NCBI GenBank assembly: GCA_004555245.1
Contig: SFIS01000042.1
Span: 1-27,511 of the forward strand
Direction: 5' to 3'
From: Bacteroidales bacterium
Lineage (GTDB): Bacteria; Bacteroidota; Bacteroidia; Bacteroidales; Bacteroidaceae
DNA: 27,511 nucleotides
The notes under the pieces are model-generated. The model did no database searches, had not been told where the DNA came from, and worked only from the letters and a program-made list of their open reading frames with translations. This document shows positions 15,032 to 22,970 of the stretch, piece after piece. The translations under genes and the position numbers were made by a program. Each line of letters begins with the position of its first letter. Position 1 is the stretch's first letter.

Positions 15032-17488
15032 ATGAAACGTATTCTTAATCTTATAAAGCATATTCCACAGTTGCTGAAAAAAACATGGAAATGGTATAAA
15101 TCACTGTACGCAGGAAAACGATGGTATGCCAAGACAGCCGTAGCTTTTGTCTCTGCTGTAGCATTCTTCATCATCTATCTCGGTGCCGTTGACATCAACC
15201 TCTTCTGGCTCTTCGGCAAGTCACCCGGATTCCTTGACATCAGCCATCCCAAGACAAGCGAGGCATCTGAGATTTATTCTGCCGATAACGTGATGATTGG
15301 CAAATTCTTCAGCGAAAACCGGACACCGGTAAAATATGAAGAAGTGAACCCTGTATTCTGGAGAGCCCTGATCGACACTGAGGACGAACGCTTCTACAGC
15401 CACTGGGGTATCGATCCGATCGGACTGTTCGCTGCGTTGAAGGATGCTGCTATCGGACGTGGCGGACGCGGCGCGTCAACCATAACACAACAGTTGGCAA
15501 AGAACATGTTCCGTATGCGCACCAACTACAGCACCGGACTGCTGGGACACATACCAGGAGTGAAGATGCTTGTCATGAAGTCAAAAGAATGGATTCTCGC
15601 CACAAAACTCGAGATATGCTATACAAAGGAGGAAATCATCACCATGTATGCCAACACCGTTGACTTCGGATCTAACTCTTTCGGAATAAAGACAGCATCG
15701 AAGACATATTTCAACACTACGCCCCAGAAGCTGAAGACAGAAGAAGCTGCGGTGCTTGTCGGTATGCTGAAGGCAACGACATTCTACAACCCGTTGTCCA
15801 ATCCGGAGAACTCCAAGACACGCCGTAACCAAGTGCTTGAGAATATGGTGACACGCAACGACCTGTCGAGACAAGATTGCGACAGTCTGAAACTCACTGA
15901 CATCTCGCTAAACTACAACGTCGAGACAAACTACGACGGACAGGCACAATACTTCCGCAATGCCGTAGCAGAACATCTTAAGGAATGGTGTGAAGAAGAA
16001 GGCTATGACCTTTACACTGACGGACTTAAGATATATACGACAATAGACACCCGTATGCAGAAATATGCTGAAGAAGCGGCACTTAAACAGATGAGACAAG
16101 TGCAGCGCAACTTCAAGAACCATTGGGGAAAAGAGCATCCGTGGCAGGACGAGAAGCACCGCGAGATAGAAGGCTTTATCGAAGGCATCGCACAGAAACA
16201 GCCAATATACAAAGCCTTGCAGTCGAGATTCCCTGACGAGCCGGATTCCGTTCTCCACTATCTGAACAAGCCGCATAAGGTGAAGCTGTTCGACTATGAG
16301 AAGGGAGAGATAGAGATGGAGATGTCAACCATGGACTCCATACGATATATGGTGAGCTACATGCACTGCGGCTTCGTTGCCATGGAACCTCAGACAGGCC
16401 ATGTGAAGGCATGGGTGGGTGACATTGACTTCAACCACTGGAAATACGACAAAGTGACGGCGATGCGCCAGCCCGGCTCCACATTCAAGCTCTTTGTATA
16501 TACGGAAGCGATGAACCAGGGTCTTACCCCTTGTGACAAACGTCGTGACGAGTATTTCTCAATGCAGGTCTATGACCGGAAACTAAAGAAAGACGTCACC
16601 TGGGCCCCGACAAATGCCAACGGATATTTCACAGGCGATTCAATGGCACTGAAGTCTGCCTTTGCAAAGAGCATAAACTCCGTTGCCGTGAGATTAGGCC
16701 AGGAGATGGGCATCAGGAACATTGCACGCACGGCTCACGACATGGGCATTGTCTCGCCGCTTGAGGAGACCCCTGCCCTCGCGCTCGGCTCGAGCGATGT
16801 AAACCTGCTGGAGATGGCAGACGCTTACTGCACCGTTGCCGACAACGGCAAACACCACGCCCCGGTTCTCGTCACACGCATTATCGACCGTGACGGCAAC
16901 GAGGTGTATTATGGCATTTCCGACGAGAAACAGGTTCTGCCCTACAAGTCTGCCTTCTTCATGCAGCAGCTGCTTCAGGGAGGCATGAGAGAACCGGGCG
17001 GCACAAGCCAGTCGCTGTGGGGATATATAGGTGACGTGCGAGACACAGAGTTCGGCGGAAAGACAGGCACCTCAAACAACCATTCCGACGCATGGTTCAT
17101 GGGTGTATCACCGAAATTAGTGGTAGGTGCTTGGGTAGGAGGCGAATACCGATGCATACATTTCCGTACCGGAGCCTTGGGTCAGGGTTCAAGGACGGCA
17201 CTGCCTATCTGCGGGTATTTCCTGCAGTCGGTATTCCATGACCCTGCATTCAAACACTATCACGGCAAGTTTGACAAACCGAACGATCCGGACATCGAGA
17301 GATTCATGTATATCTGCGACAGCTACTACGAACGCAAGAAAGACACCCTCGATGTTGACAGCATACAGCAGGAAGAGGTGGAGATGATAGAGTTCGACGA
17401 GAACGGACATCCCATAAAGCCTGCAGATGACGCATCAGAAAAACTGAATGAACTGAAGGAACAGCCCATACGTCTTGAAGACCTGTAG
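15032..17488 (+). CDS. Class A penicillin-binding protein (PBP1A-type)
   Basis: Bifunctional peptidoglycan synthase, 818 residues, anchored in the inner membrane with its catalytic domains in the periplasm. A short basic cytoplasmic part (1-32) is followed by one membrane helix (about 33-53). The GT51 glycosyltransferase domain has catalytic Glu117 in TEDERFYSHWGIDPIG and GASTITQQLAKNMF. The transpeptidase domain has Ser483 in GSTFK (SxxK 483-486), SIN at 547-549 and KTG at 677-679. It ends in an acidic tail. The length is typical of Bacteroidetes class A PBPs. It has its own promoter and is followed after 43 bp by the helicase gene. Confidence 0.95.
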   Translation: MKRILNLIKHIPQLLKKTWKWYKSLYAGKRWYAKTAVAFVSAVAFFIIYLGAVDINLFWLFGKSPGFLDISHPKTSEASEIYSADNVMIGKFFSENRTPVKYEEVNPVFWRALIDTEDERFYSHWGIDPIGLFAALKDAAIGRGGRGASTITQQLAKNMFRMRTNYSTGLLGHIPGVKMLVMKSKEWILATKLEICYTKEEIITMYANTVDFGSNSFGIKTASKTYFNTTPQKLKTEEAAVLVGMLKATTFYNPLSNPENSKTRRNQVLENMVTRNDLSRQDCDSLKLTDISLNYNVETNYDGQAQYFRNAVAEHLKEWCEEEGYDLYTDGLKIYTTIDTRMQKYAEEAALKQMRQVQRNFKNHWGKEHPWQDEKHREIEGFIEGIAQKQPIYKALQSRFPDEPDSVLHYLNKPHKVKLFDYEKGEIEMEMSTMDSIRYMVSYMHCGFVAMEPQTGHVKAWVGDIDFNHWKYDKVTAMRQPGSTFKLFVYTEAMNQGLTPCDKRRDEYFSMQVYDRKLKKDVTWAPTNANGYFTGDSMALKSAFAKSINSVAVRLGQEMGIRNIARTAHDMGIVSPLEETPALALGSSDVNLLEMADAYCTVADNGKHHAPVLVTRIIDRDGNEVYYGISDEKQVLPYKSAFFMQQLLQGGMREPGGTSQSLWGYIGDVRDTEFGGKTGTSNNHSDAWFMGVSPKLVVGAWVGGEYRCIHFRTGALGQGSRTALPICGYFLQSVFHDPAFKHYHGKFDKPNDPDIERFMYICDSYYERKKDTLDVDSIQQEEVEMIEFDENGHPIKPADDASEKLNELKEQPIRLEDL

Positions 17489-17531
17489 TCTGCTACACTC
17501 TTCACCTTGACGGGGTGCGACATACCACACC

Positions 17532-19352
17532 ATGTCCGTGCAGGAAAACATAGACCATACGAACGAGATGTTTCAGAATGCGCTCAGCATCATTGAGCGG
17601 ACAAGAAACTCCCTGTTCCTGACCGGAAAGGCAGGAACAGGGAAATCGACGTTCCTGAAACATATCGCCAAGACGACGAAAAAGAAATATGTCATTCTTG
17701 CCCCCACCGGCATTGCAGCTGTCAACGTCGGCGGCCAGACGCTGCACTCGTTCTTCAGAATTCCGTTCCATCCCATACTCCCGGACGATGTGCAATACAG
17801 CATCCGCAACATCCGCAACACGCTGAAATACGATTCGGAGAAAATAAAGCTTATCCGCCAACTGGACCTTATCATCATTGACGAGATATCAATGGTGAGA
17901 GCGGACATCATCGATTTTATCGACAAGGTGTTGCGCATCTATTCGCACAACCTGCGCCAGCCCTTCGGAGGGAAACAGCTTCTGCTTGTAGGCGATGTCT
18001 TCCAACTTGAGCCTGTCATAACTGACGACGACAGAAAACTCCTTCAGCCCTACTATCCGTCTGCATATTTCTTTTCCGCTCTCGTTTGGCAACAGATGCA
18101 GTTGGTATGCATAGAGCTGACAAAGGTATATCGGCAGAATGACACTGACTTTATCAACATTCTTGACAACATACGTCTGTCTGAATTTACGAAGTCTGAT
18201 TTGCAGAAAATCAACAGCCGGGTGGCACGTGCTGAGATGCCCGATGTCAAGGAAAGTGCCGAGAAAGGCAAGAAACTGGCTGTCACACTATCTACACGCA
18301 GAAACACTGTTGACCATATCAATCTGCAGAATCTCGCCCTGCTTCCAGGAAAGCCGGCAACCTTCGCAGGCGTGATAAAGGGAGACTTTCCGGAGACGAT
18401 GCTCCCCACACCTGTCAATCTCGAACTGAAAGAAGGTGCACAAATCATATTCATAAAGAATGACATGGAGCACCGTTGGGTGAACGGAACCCTCGGAATC
18501 ATCACCCGTCTGCCTGAAGACAACGACAAACTGGCTGTCGTGACAGAAAGCGGCGAAGAACATCTTGTCGAACCCGTCGTGTGGTCCAACGTAAGATACA
18601 CGTTCAACGAGAAGGAAAAGAAGATTGAAGAAGAAGAACTCGGGACATTCACACAATTCCCGATACGCTTAGCATGGGCAATAACGGTTCACAAATCCCA
18701 GGGCCTCACTTTCAACAGAGTGAACATCGACTTCACGGGCGGCGCTTTCGCCGGCGGCCAGGCCTACGTCGCACTCTCGCGCTGCAGAAGCATTGAGGGC
18801 ATAACCCTGACAGCGCCATTGAAGACAAGCGATGTCTTTGTAAAGCCGGAAATAAAATCCTTCGCCACTCAGTTCAACGACCGCAGCACCATCAATACAG
18901 CCATCAGACAGTCGAGAGCAGACACAGAGTACAAGTTGGCAGCCGAGGCCTTCGACCGCAACGACATGGACAACGCACTGAAGCATTTCTTTGTCGCCAT
19001 CCACCAGCGCTACGACATAGAGAAGCCGTCTGCCATGCGTCTCATAAGGCGCAAACTGTCACGCATCACAGCTGTTCAGGAAGAAGTGGCAAGACTGAAA
19101 GCCGAGATATCTTCCAATGCAGGGATGCTCGAAGAGCTGGCTGCAGAATATGTGGTATTGGGACGGGAATGTGAGGTGGAGGGTATGCCCGACGCTGCTA
19201 TAGCCAACTATAAGAAAGCTCTGAGGCTTTGTCCCTCACATCATAAGGCGAAGCTGCACCTCCAGCGTCTCGAAAGCACCGACGACAAGGGGAGCAAGGG
19301 CAGGCGGAAGAGCAAACCGCACTCCCCAAAGAAGAAAAACAATAATCCGTAA
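17532..19352 (+). CDS. Pif1-like superfamily 1B helicase with TPR-like tail
   Basis: 606 residues. Walker A TGKAGTGKS (31-39), LAPTGIAAVNVGGQTLHSFF (motif Ia), Walker B LIIIDEISM (113-121), VGDVFQLEPV (motif III), late AITVHKSQGLTF and AYVALSRCRS (motifs V and VI). This order is that of Pif1/Dda/RecD2-type 5'-3' DNA helicases. The last roughly 150 residues contain repeats (YKLAAEAFDRNDMDNALKHF; DAAIANYKKALRLCPSHHKA) that look like tetratricopeptide units, followed by a basic Lys/Ser/Pro-rich end. The TPR-like tail suggests a protein partner. The substrate is inferred to be DNA forks, R-loops or G-quadruplexes, as for Pif1; not demonstrable here. The ATG at 17532 fits the N-terminus. Confidence 0.88.
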   Translation: MSVQENIDHTNEMFQNALSIIERTRNSLFLTGKAGTGKSTFLKHIAKTTKKKYVILAPTGIAAVNVGGQTLHSFFRIPFHPILPDDVQYSIRNIRNTLKYDSEKIKLIRQLDLIIIDEISMVRADIIDFIDKVLRIYSHNLRQPFGGKQLLLVGDVFQLEPVITDDDRKLLQPYYPSAYFFSALVWQQMQLVCIELTKVYRQNDTDFINILDNIRLSEFTKSDLQKINSRVARAEMPDVKESAEKGKKLAVTLSTRRNTVDHINLQNLALLPGKPATFAGVIKGDFPETMLPTPVNLELKEGAQIIFIKNDMEHRWVNGTLGIITRLPEDNDKLAVVTESGEEHLVEPVVWSNVRYTFNEKEKKIEEEELGTFTQFPIRLAWAITVHKSQGLTFNRVNIDFTGGAFAGGQAYVALSRCRSIEGITLTAPLKTSDVFVKPEIKSFATQFNDRSTINTAIRQSRADTEYKLAAEAFDRNDMDNALKHFFVAIHQRYDIEKPSAMRLIRRKLSRITAVQEEVARLKAEISSNAGMLEELAAEYVVLGRECEVEGMPDAAIANYKKALRLCPSHHKAKLHLQRLESTDDKGSKGRRKSKPHSPKKKNNNP

Positions 19353-19375
19353 AACAAACATACATACAACACAAT

Positions 19376-20101
19376 ATGTCCAGAAAAATGAAATCATACC
19401 TTCTGTTCCTCATCATTGCGATGCCGGCATCACTCTACGCCCAGACAGAGGATCTCGTAGCCGGAAGCGAGCCGTTCCACGAAGTTTTGAAAGCAAAGTT
19501 CATCGAAGGCAACCCGATATTCATGTCGTTTGTTGCCATCACTCTCATCATCGGCCTGACCTTCTGCATCGAGCGCATCATATACCTTTCCCTCGCAGAT
19601 GTCAACACCAAGAAACTCCTCTCCTCATTAGAGCAGAAAGTGCTTGAAGGCAAGAAAGACGAGGCCATCGAGATATGTCGCAACACCCGCGGGCCGGTGG
19701 CAAGCATCTGCCTGCAGGGGCTATATCATGCAGACGAGAATCCGGAAGACATCGACCGCACCATAGCGTCATACGCTGACATGGAGGTAGGGAAACTCGA
19801 GAACGGCTGCACATGGATAACACTTTTCATCGCCATTGCTCCGTCACTGGGATTCCTCGGCACTGTCATCGGCATGGTGATGGCTTTCGACGATATAGAA
19901 GTGTCCGGCGACATCAGTCCGACAATTGTGGCAGGCGGCATGAAAGTGGCTCTCATCACCACTATCTTCGGCATCATCTCCGCTGTCATTCTACAGATCT
20001 TCTACAACTTCATCCTCTCGCGCATCGAGCATCTCACATCTCAGATGGAGCAGGCATCCATCGACCTCTTGGAGATAATACGGAACGCCAAACACTCTTA
20101 G
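19376..20101 (+). CDS. exbB: ExbB/TolQ/MotA-type proton channel protein
   Basis: 241 residues. An N-terminal hydrophobic signal or helix (6-22) ends ASLYAQ. Three further membrane helices sit around 47-72, 147-170 and 185-212. The segment IAPSLGFLGTVIGMVMAFDD is the conserved TolQ/ExbB core. With ExbD it forms the inner-membrane motor that uses proton flow to energise TonB and, through it, outer-membrane SusC-like transporters, which Bacteroidetes use for glycan uptake. The gene follows the helicase by 23 bp and leads a four-gene group in which a small membrane protein and two exbD genes follow. The start MSRKMKSYLL is a Bacteroidetes-style extra signal sequence relative to E. coli ExbB. Confidence 0.9.
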   Translation: MSRKMKSYLLFLIIAMPASLYAQTEDLVAGSEPFHEVLKAKFIEGNPIFMSFVAITLIIGLTFCIERIIYLSLADVNTKKLLSSLEQKVLEGKKDEAIEICRNTRGPVASICLQGLYHADENPEDIDRTIASYADMEVGKLENGCTWITLFIAIAPSLGFLGTVIGMVMAFDDIEVSGDISPTIVAGGMKVALITTIFGIISAVILQIFYNFILSRIEHLTSQMEQASIDLLEIIRNAKHS

Positions 20102-20113
20102 AGCTTTTCTCCT

Positions 20114-20566
20114 ATGGTAGATATCCTTATTTTTATAATGTATATAGCCCTGACACTCGCCCTCGGATCGGCGATATGGTCAATATGCCGTAAAATCCGT
20201 GTCGTCGGCAAGACATCGGGCAAAGTGCATGGCATTCCGATGCGTGCCGTCATCATCGTCATAGCCGTAGTGCTCGTCTCCCTCCTTGCCGTCACATTCT
20301 TTGCAGCAGACGTTCCTGCTGACAGTTCCCGATACAGCGAAGCCCCTACCCCATTCTGGTTGCGCATATCAAACATGATGGTTGTCACGAGCATCATCAT
20401 TCTTTATGCCACGATAGCCACAATGGGATACTCCATCTGCCATTCGGCACGTCTTGCAGGCAAAACACTGATACGACAGCTGTTCTGTGACATATTCGTC
20501 ATACACAGAAGACACGGCAAGCCCCGACGCAAGCACAACGACACCCTACCCCGCACAAACAAATAG
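20114..20566 (+). CDS. Small membrane protein of unknown function in exb operon
   Basis: 150 residues with three hydrophobic segments (about 4-24, 44-64 and 84-106) and a very basic C-terminus (HRRHGKPRRKH). I recognise no named family. It sits 12 bp after exbB and 27 bp before the first exbD, so it is almost certainly co-translated with the motor genes. From memory, a short membrane protein at this place is common in Bacteroidales exb loci. A structural or assembly role in the motor is an inference from position only. Confidence 0.75.
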   Translation: MVDILIFIMYIALTLALGSAIWSICRKIRVVGKTSGKVHGIPMRAVIIVIAVVLVSLLAVTFFAADVPADSSRYSEAPTPFWLRISNMMVVTSIIILYATIATMGYSICHSARLAGKTLIRQLFCDIFVIHRRHGKPRRKHNDTLPRTNK

Positions 20567-20593
20567 CCGCCATCCGTCAAAAGAATTCATATC

Positions 20594-21118
20594 ATGCGAT
20601 TAAGAACAAAAGGACGCAGAAACCTGCAACGCCGTTTCCCGAAGCTGAACACAACGGCGACAGCAGACATATCCTTCATGTTGCTCATCTTCTTCCTCCT
20701 CACCACATCGTTCGATTCGGAAAAAGGACTGCAACGCCTCCTGCCGCCGAAAGAGGACGCCACAGAAGATGTCCGGTCCGTTGATGTAGCAAAAGAGAAT
20801 GTGATAACGTTAGGTGTCACGGCAGACAACAGATTCACTGTCAACGACACGATATACAAGAAAGAAGAAATCATCTCACAACTCATCCCCTTCATCAAAA
20901 AGAAAAAGAGCAGACACATTATAGAGGTTGTTGTTGACAGCAAATCAGACTACGACACATACTTCCAGATGCAGAATATCATCGTCTCCACCTACAAGCA
21001 GTTGCGCCATGAAGAAGCGAAACGAGTATATGGGAAACCGTACGGGAGATGCGACGAGACGCAACGTGAAACAATACGCCAGACTTTCCCGCAACGCATA
21101 AGCGAGCGTTTTGAGTAA
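20594..21118 (+). CDS. exbD: ExbD/TolR-family protein, first copy
   Basis: 174 residues. A short basic cytoplasmic N-terminus, then one membrane helix (about 24-40) with the essential acidic residue Asp25 in TADISFMLLIFFLLTTS, then a periplasmic domain. Asp25 is the residue expected to carry protons in ExbD/TolR. The C-terminal tail (after about 145) is longer than in E. coli ExbD and contains several Arg/Glu residues. Works with ExbB in TonB energisation. Confidence 0.9.
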   Translation: MRLRTKGRRNLQRRFPKLNTTATADISFMLLIFFLLTTSFDSEKGLQRLLPPKEDATEDVRSVDVAKENVITLGVTADNRFTVNDTIYKKEEIISQLIPFIKKKKSRHIIEVVVDSKSDYDTYFQMQNIIVSTYKQLRHEEAKRVYGKPYGRCDETQRETIRQTFPQRISERFE

Positions 21119-21159
21119 GCCTTACGAGCTAAAGATTCCACTTTCATGACAATAAGACC

Positions 21160-21609
21160 ATGCAACTGAACAGCAAACGAAAAAGACATGTCCCCGAACT
21201 GAACACTTCAGCCCTGCCCGACCTTATCTTCACCGTCCTCTTCTTCTTTATGATAGTGACACACATGAGGCAGACTGATGTCAACATGAATGTCGTCACG
21301 CCGTCGGGAAATGAGTTGCAGAAGCTTCAGAAGAGATATGCCGTCACATATCTGTATATAGGATATGACACAGACGGCAAGATGCTGATGCAGTTAGACA
21401 AGGAATCTGTCAATGTCGCAAACCTCGCCACCGCACTGCAAGAGAAACGCAGCCATCTGCCTGATGACGAGAAACAATATCTCACCGTCTCGGTGAAAGC
21501 TGACAGGAAAATCCCTGCAAAAGTCATTGGCGAGGTTAAAGCCGCACTGCGAAAAGCCAACGTCCTGCGAATAAGTTACACAGCAACAGAAAATATTAAA
21601 AAACCATAA
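21160..21609 (+). CDS. exbD: ExbD/TolR-family protein, second copy
   Basis: 149 residues with the same plan as the first copy: basic start (MQLNSKRKRHVPELNTSALP), membrane helix with Asp21 (DLIFTVLFFFMIVTH), then a periplasmic domain containing YLTVSVKADRKIPAKVIGEV. The two copies differ clearly in the periplasmic part, so they are paralogs, not a recent duplication. Two different ExbD proteins next to one ExbB suggests a heteromeric dimer in the pore. Spacing to the first copy is 41 bp. Confidence 0.9.
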   Translation: MQLNSKRKRHVPELNTSALPDLIFTVLFFFMIVTHMRQTDVNMNVVTPSGNELQKLQKRYAVTYLYIGYDTDGKMLMQLDKESVNVANLATALQEKRSHLPDDEKQYLTVSVKADRKIPAKVIGEVKAALRKANVLRISYTATENIKKP

Positions 21610-21637
21610 CTTCCGCTCTCGTTTCAGTTTTATTTTG

Positions 21638-21645
21638 TAACTTTG
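21638..21645 (+). promoter_or_regulatory. -7 box for Lrp-family gene
   Basis: TAACTTTG matches TAnnTTTG. No clear TTG at the -33 distance (GTTTC instead). It lies 54 bp upstream of the ATG at 21700; the open frame beginning at 21643 would start inside this box. Confidence 0.5.
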
Positions 21646-21699
21646 CAGAAATTACGAACCATTTTCCTAAAAAATCACTACCATACACCTACACACACC

Positions 21700-22179
21700 A
21701 TGGCAAAGTATAACTTGGACTATCTCGACAAGAAAATTCTACGAATGATAAGCGAGGATGCACGCATCCCCTTCCTCGAGGTTGCAAGAGCCTGCAACGT
21801 CAGCGGTGCAGCCATACACCAGCGCATACAGAAGCTGCAGACCCTCGGTATCATCAAAGGGTCACAGTTCATTCTCGACCCGGAAAAGATAGGCTATGAA
21901 ACCTGCGCGTACATAGGGCTGTATCTCAAAGACCCGTCACGATTCGACGAAGTGGTGGAGGAACTGCGCAAGATTCCCGAAGTGGTTGAGTGTCACTACA
22001 CGACAGGCGGCTTTGACATGTTCATCAAAATCTACACTCGCAACAACCACCATCTCCTCACACTCATACACGACAAGCTGCAGCCCCTCGGTCTGTCACG
22101 CTCAGAGACAATCATCTCTTTCAATGCTGCCATCAACAGACCGTTGGTCATTGACGAAGCGGAGATTCAGGGAAACTGA
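21700..22179 (+). CDS. Lrp/AsnC-family transcription regulator
   Basis: 159 residues. An N-terminal winged helix-turn-helix (about 6-55: LDKKILRMISEDARIPFLEV, VSGAAIHQRIQKLQ) is followed by the RAM/ligand-binding domain (YETCAYIGLYLKDPSRFDEV; VECHYTTGGFDMFIKI). Members sense amino acids and act as octamers on DNA. The start was chosen at ATG 21700 because the upstream codons overlap the -7 box. Its partner on the minus strand, rlmH, converges on the shared hairpin terminator. Targets cannot be told from the window. Confidence 0.93.
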   Translation: MAKYNLDYLDKKILRMISEDARIPFLEVARACNVSGAAIHQRIQKLQTLGIIKGSQFILDPEKIGYETCAYIGLYLKDPSRFDEVVEELRKIPEVVECHYTTGGFDMFIKIYTRNNHHLLTLIHDKLQPLGLSRSETIISFNAAINRPLVIDEAEIQGN

Positions 22180-22214
22180 CAGTGCCCGCCGCTATAAAGA
22201 ACCGGCAAATGGTT

Positions 22215-22267
22215 TACGACAACAGAGACAACTGATATTACTTGTATCGGTTGTCTCTGTTGTCGTA
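22215..22267. terminator. Strong bidirectional hairpin between lrp and rlmH
   Basis: Arms 22215-22232 and 22250-22267 pair perfectly over 18 bp. Continuing inward, a T-G wobble and GATA/TATC add five more pairs, giving a 23-bp stem with a 7-nt loop. It lies between two convergent genes and can end transcription from both sides. One arm recurs alone at 25823-25842. Confidence 0.85.
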
Positions 22268-22299
22268 TATGGCAATACTATTCGCCTACCCGTCAACCG

Positions 22300-22770
22300 T
22301 CAAGAGTGATGATACGGTTCACCCTTTATAATAGTACAGGCGCGATAGATCTGTTCGGCAAATATCAGCCTTATCATCTGGTGCGAGAAGGTCATTTTCG
22401 AGAACGAGAGTTTCATGTCTGCCCTGTCATACACGGCAGAAGAGAAACCGTACGGGCCTCCGATGACAAAGACAAGACGCCGCGAGGCATGACGCTGCTT
22501 CTCCATCCATGCGGCAAAATCCACCGAAGTCATCTCTGCCCCGCGTTCGTCCAGCAGCACCACATAATCAGCCGGCTTCACCAGCTTTAATATCATCTCC
22601 CCTTCTCTCTCCTTCTGCTGCTGTTCGGAGAGAGATTTTGTATTCTTCAGTTCAGCCACCGTAGTGATGCCGAAAGGCATGTAGTGAGAAACACGGGCAA
22701 CATAATCGTCGATGCCCGCCATAAAATGCCGGTCAACCGTTTTGCCCACCTGTATCAGTTCCGTTTTCAT
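22300..22770 (-). CDS. rlmH: 23S rRNA (pseudouridine1915-N3)-methyltransferase
   Basis: RlmH (156 residues) methylates pseudouridine 1915 in helix 69 of 23S rRNA on the 70S ribosome. SPOUT-class knot motifs are clear: VVLLDERGAEM, FVIGGPYGFSSAVYDRA, LSFSKMTFSHQMIRLIFAEQ and the C-terminal PYHHS. The frame extends upstream to ATG 22824 (MAARQTLRCLCVGESKRN), but the family starts at MKTELIQVGKTVDRHF, so 22770 was chosen. A 6-bp inverted repeat (AGACAG / CTGTCT) sits in the leader. It is read in the opposite direction to the neighbouring phosphohexomutase gene. Confidence 0.93.
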   Translation of the reverse strand: MKTELIQVGKTVDRHFMAGIDDYVARVSHYMPFGITTVAELKNTKSLSEQQQKEREGEMILKLVKPADYVVLLDERGAEMTSVDFAAWMEKQRHASRRLVFVIGGPYGFSSAVYDRADMKLSFSKMTFSHQMIRLIFAEQIYRACTIIKGEPYHHS

Positions 22771-22840
22771 ATTCCGCTTACTTTCTCCAACACACAGACA
22801 GCGCAGCGTCTGTCTTGCTGCCATAGTTTGATTTCAACTG

Positions 22841-22848
22841 CAAAAATA
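22841..22848 (-). promoter_or_regulatory. -7 box for rlmH
   Basis: Minus strand TATTTTTG matches TAnnTTTG. It lies 70 bp upstream of the chosen rlmH ATG at 22770 and 16 bp upstream of the alternative ATG at 22824. No TTG at -33. Confidence 0.45.
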
Positions 22849-22889
22849 CAAAATTCGTTGCGTAACGAGAAGTTTTTTCTTCAAAAATT

Positions 22890-22919
22890 TTGCGAATCAA
22901 AAAGAAATCATTACTTTTG
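22890..22919 (+). promoter_or_regulatory. Bacteroidetes promoter for phosphohexomutase
   Basis: TTG 22890-22892, a 19-bp spacer and TACTTTTG 22912-22919. It lies 51 bp before ATG 22971. The open frame back to TTG 22890 would start on the -33 element. Confidence 0.75.
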
Positions 22920-22970
22920 TGGAGAATATCATACAAAAACATATACCAACTTCTTTTTAACAGTATAATT

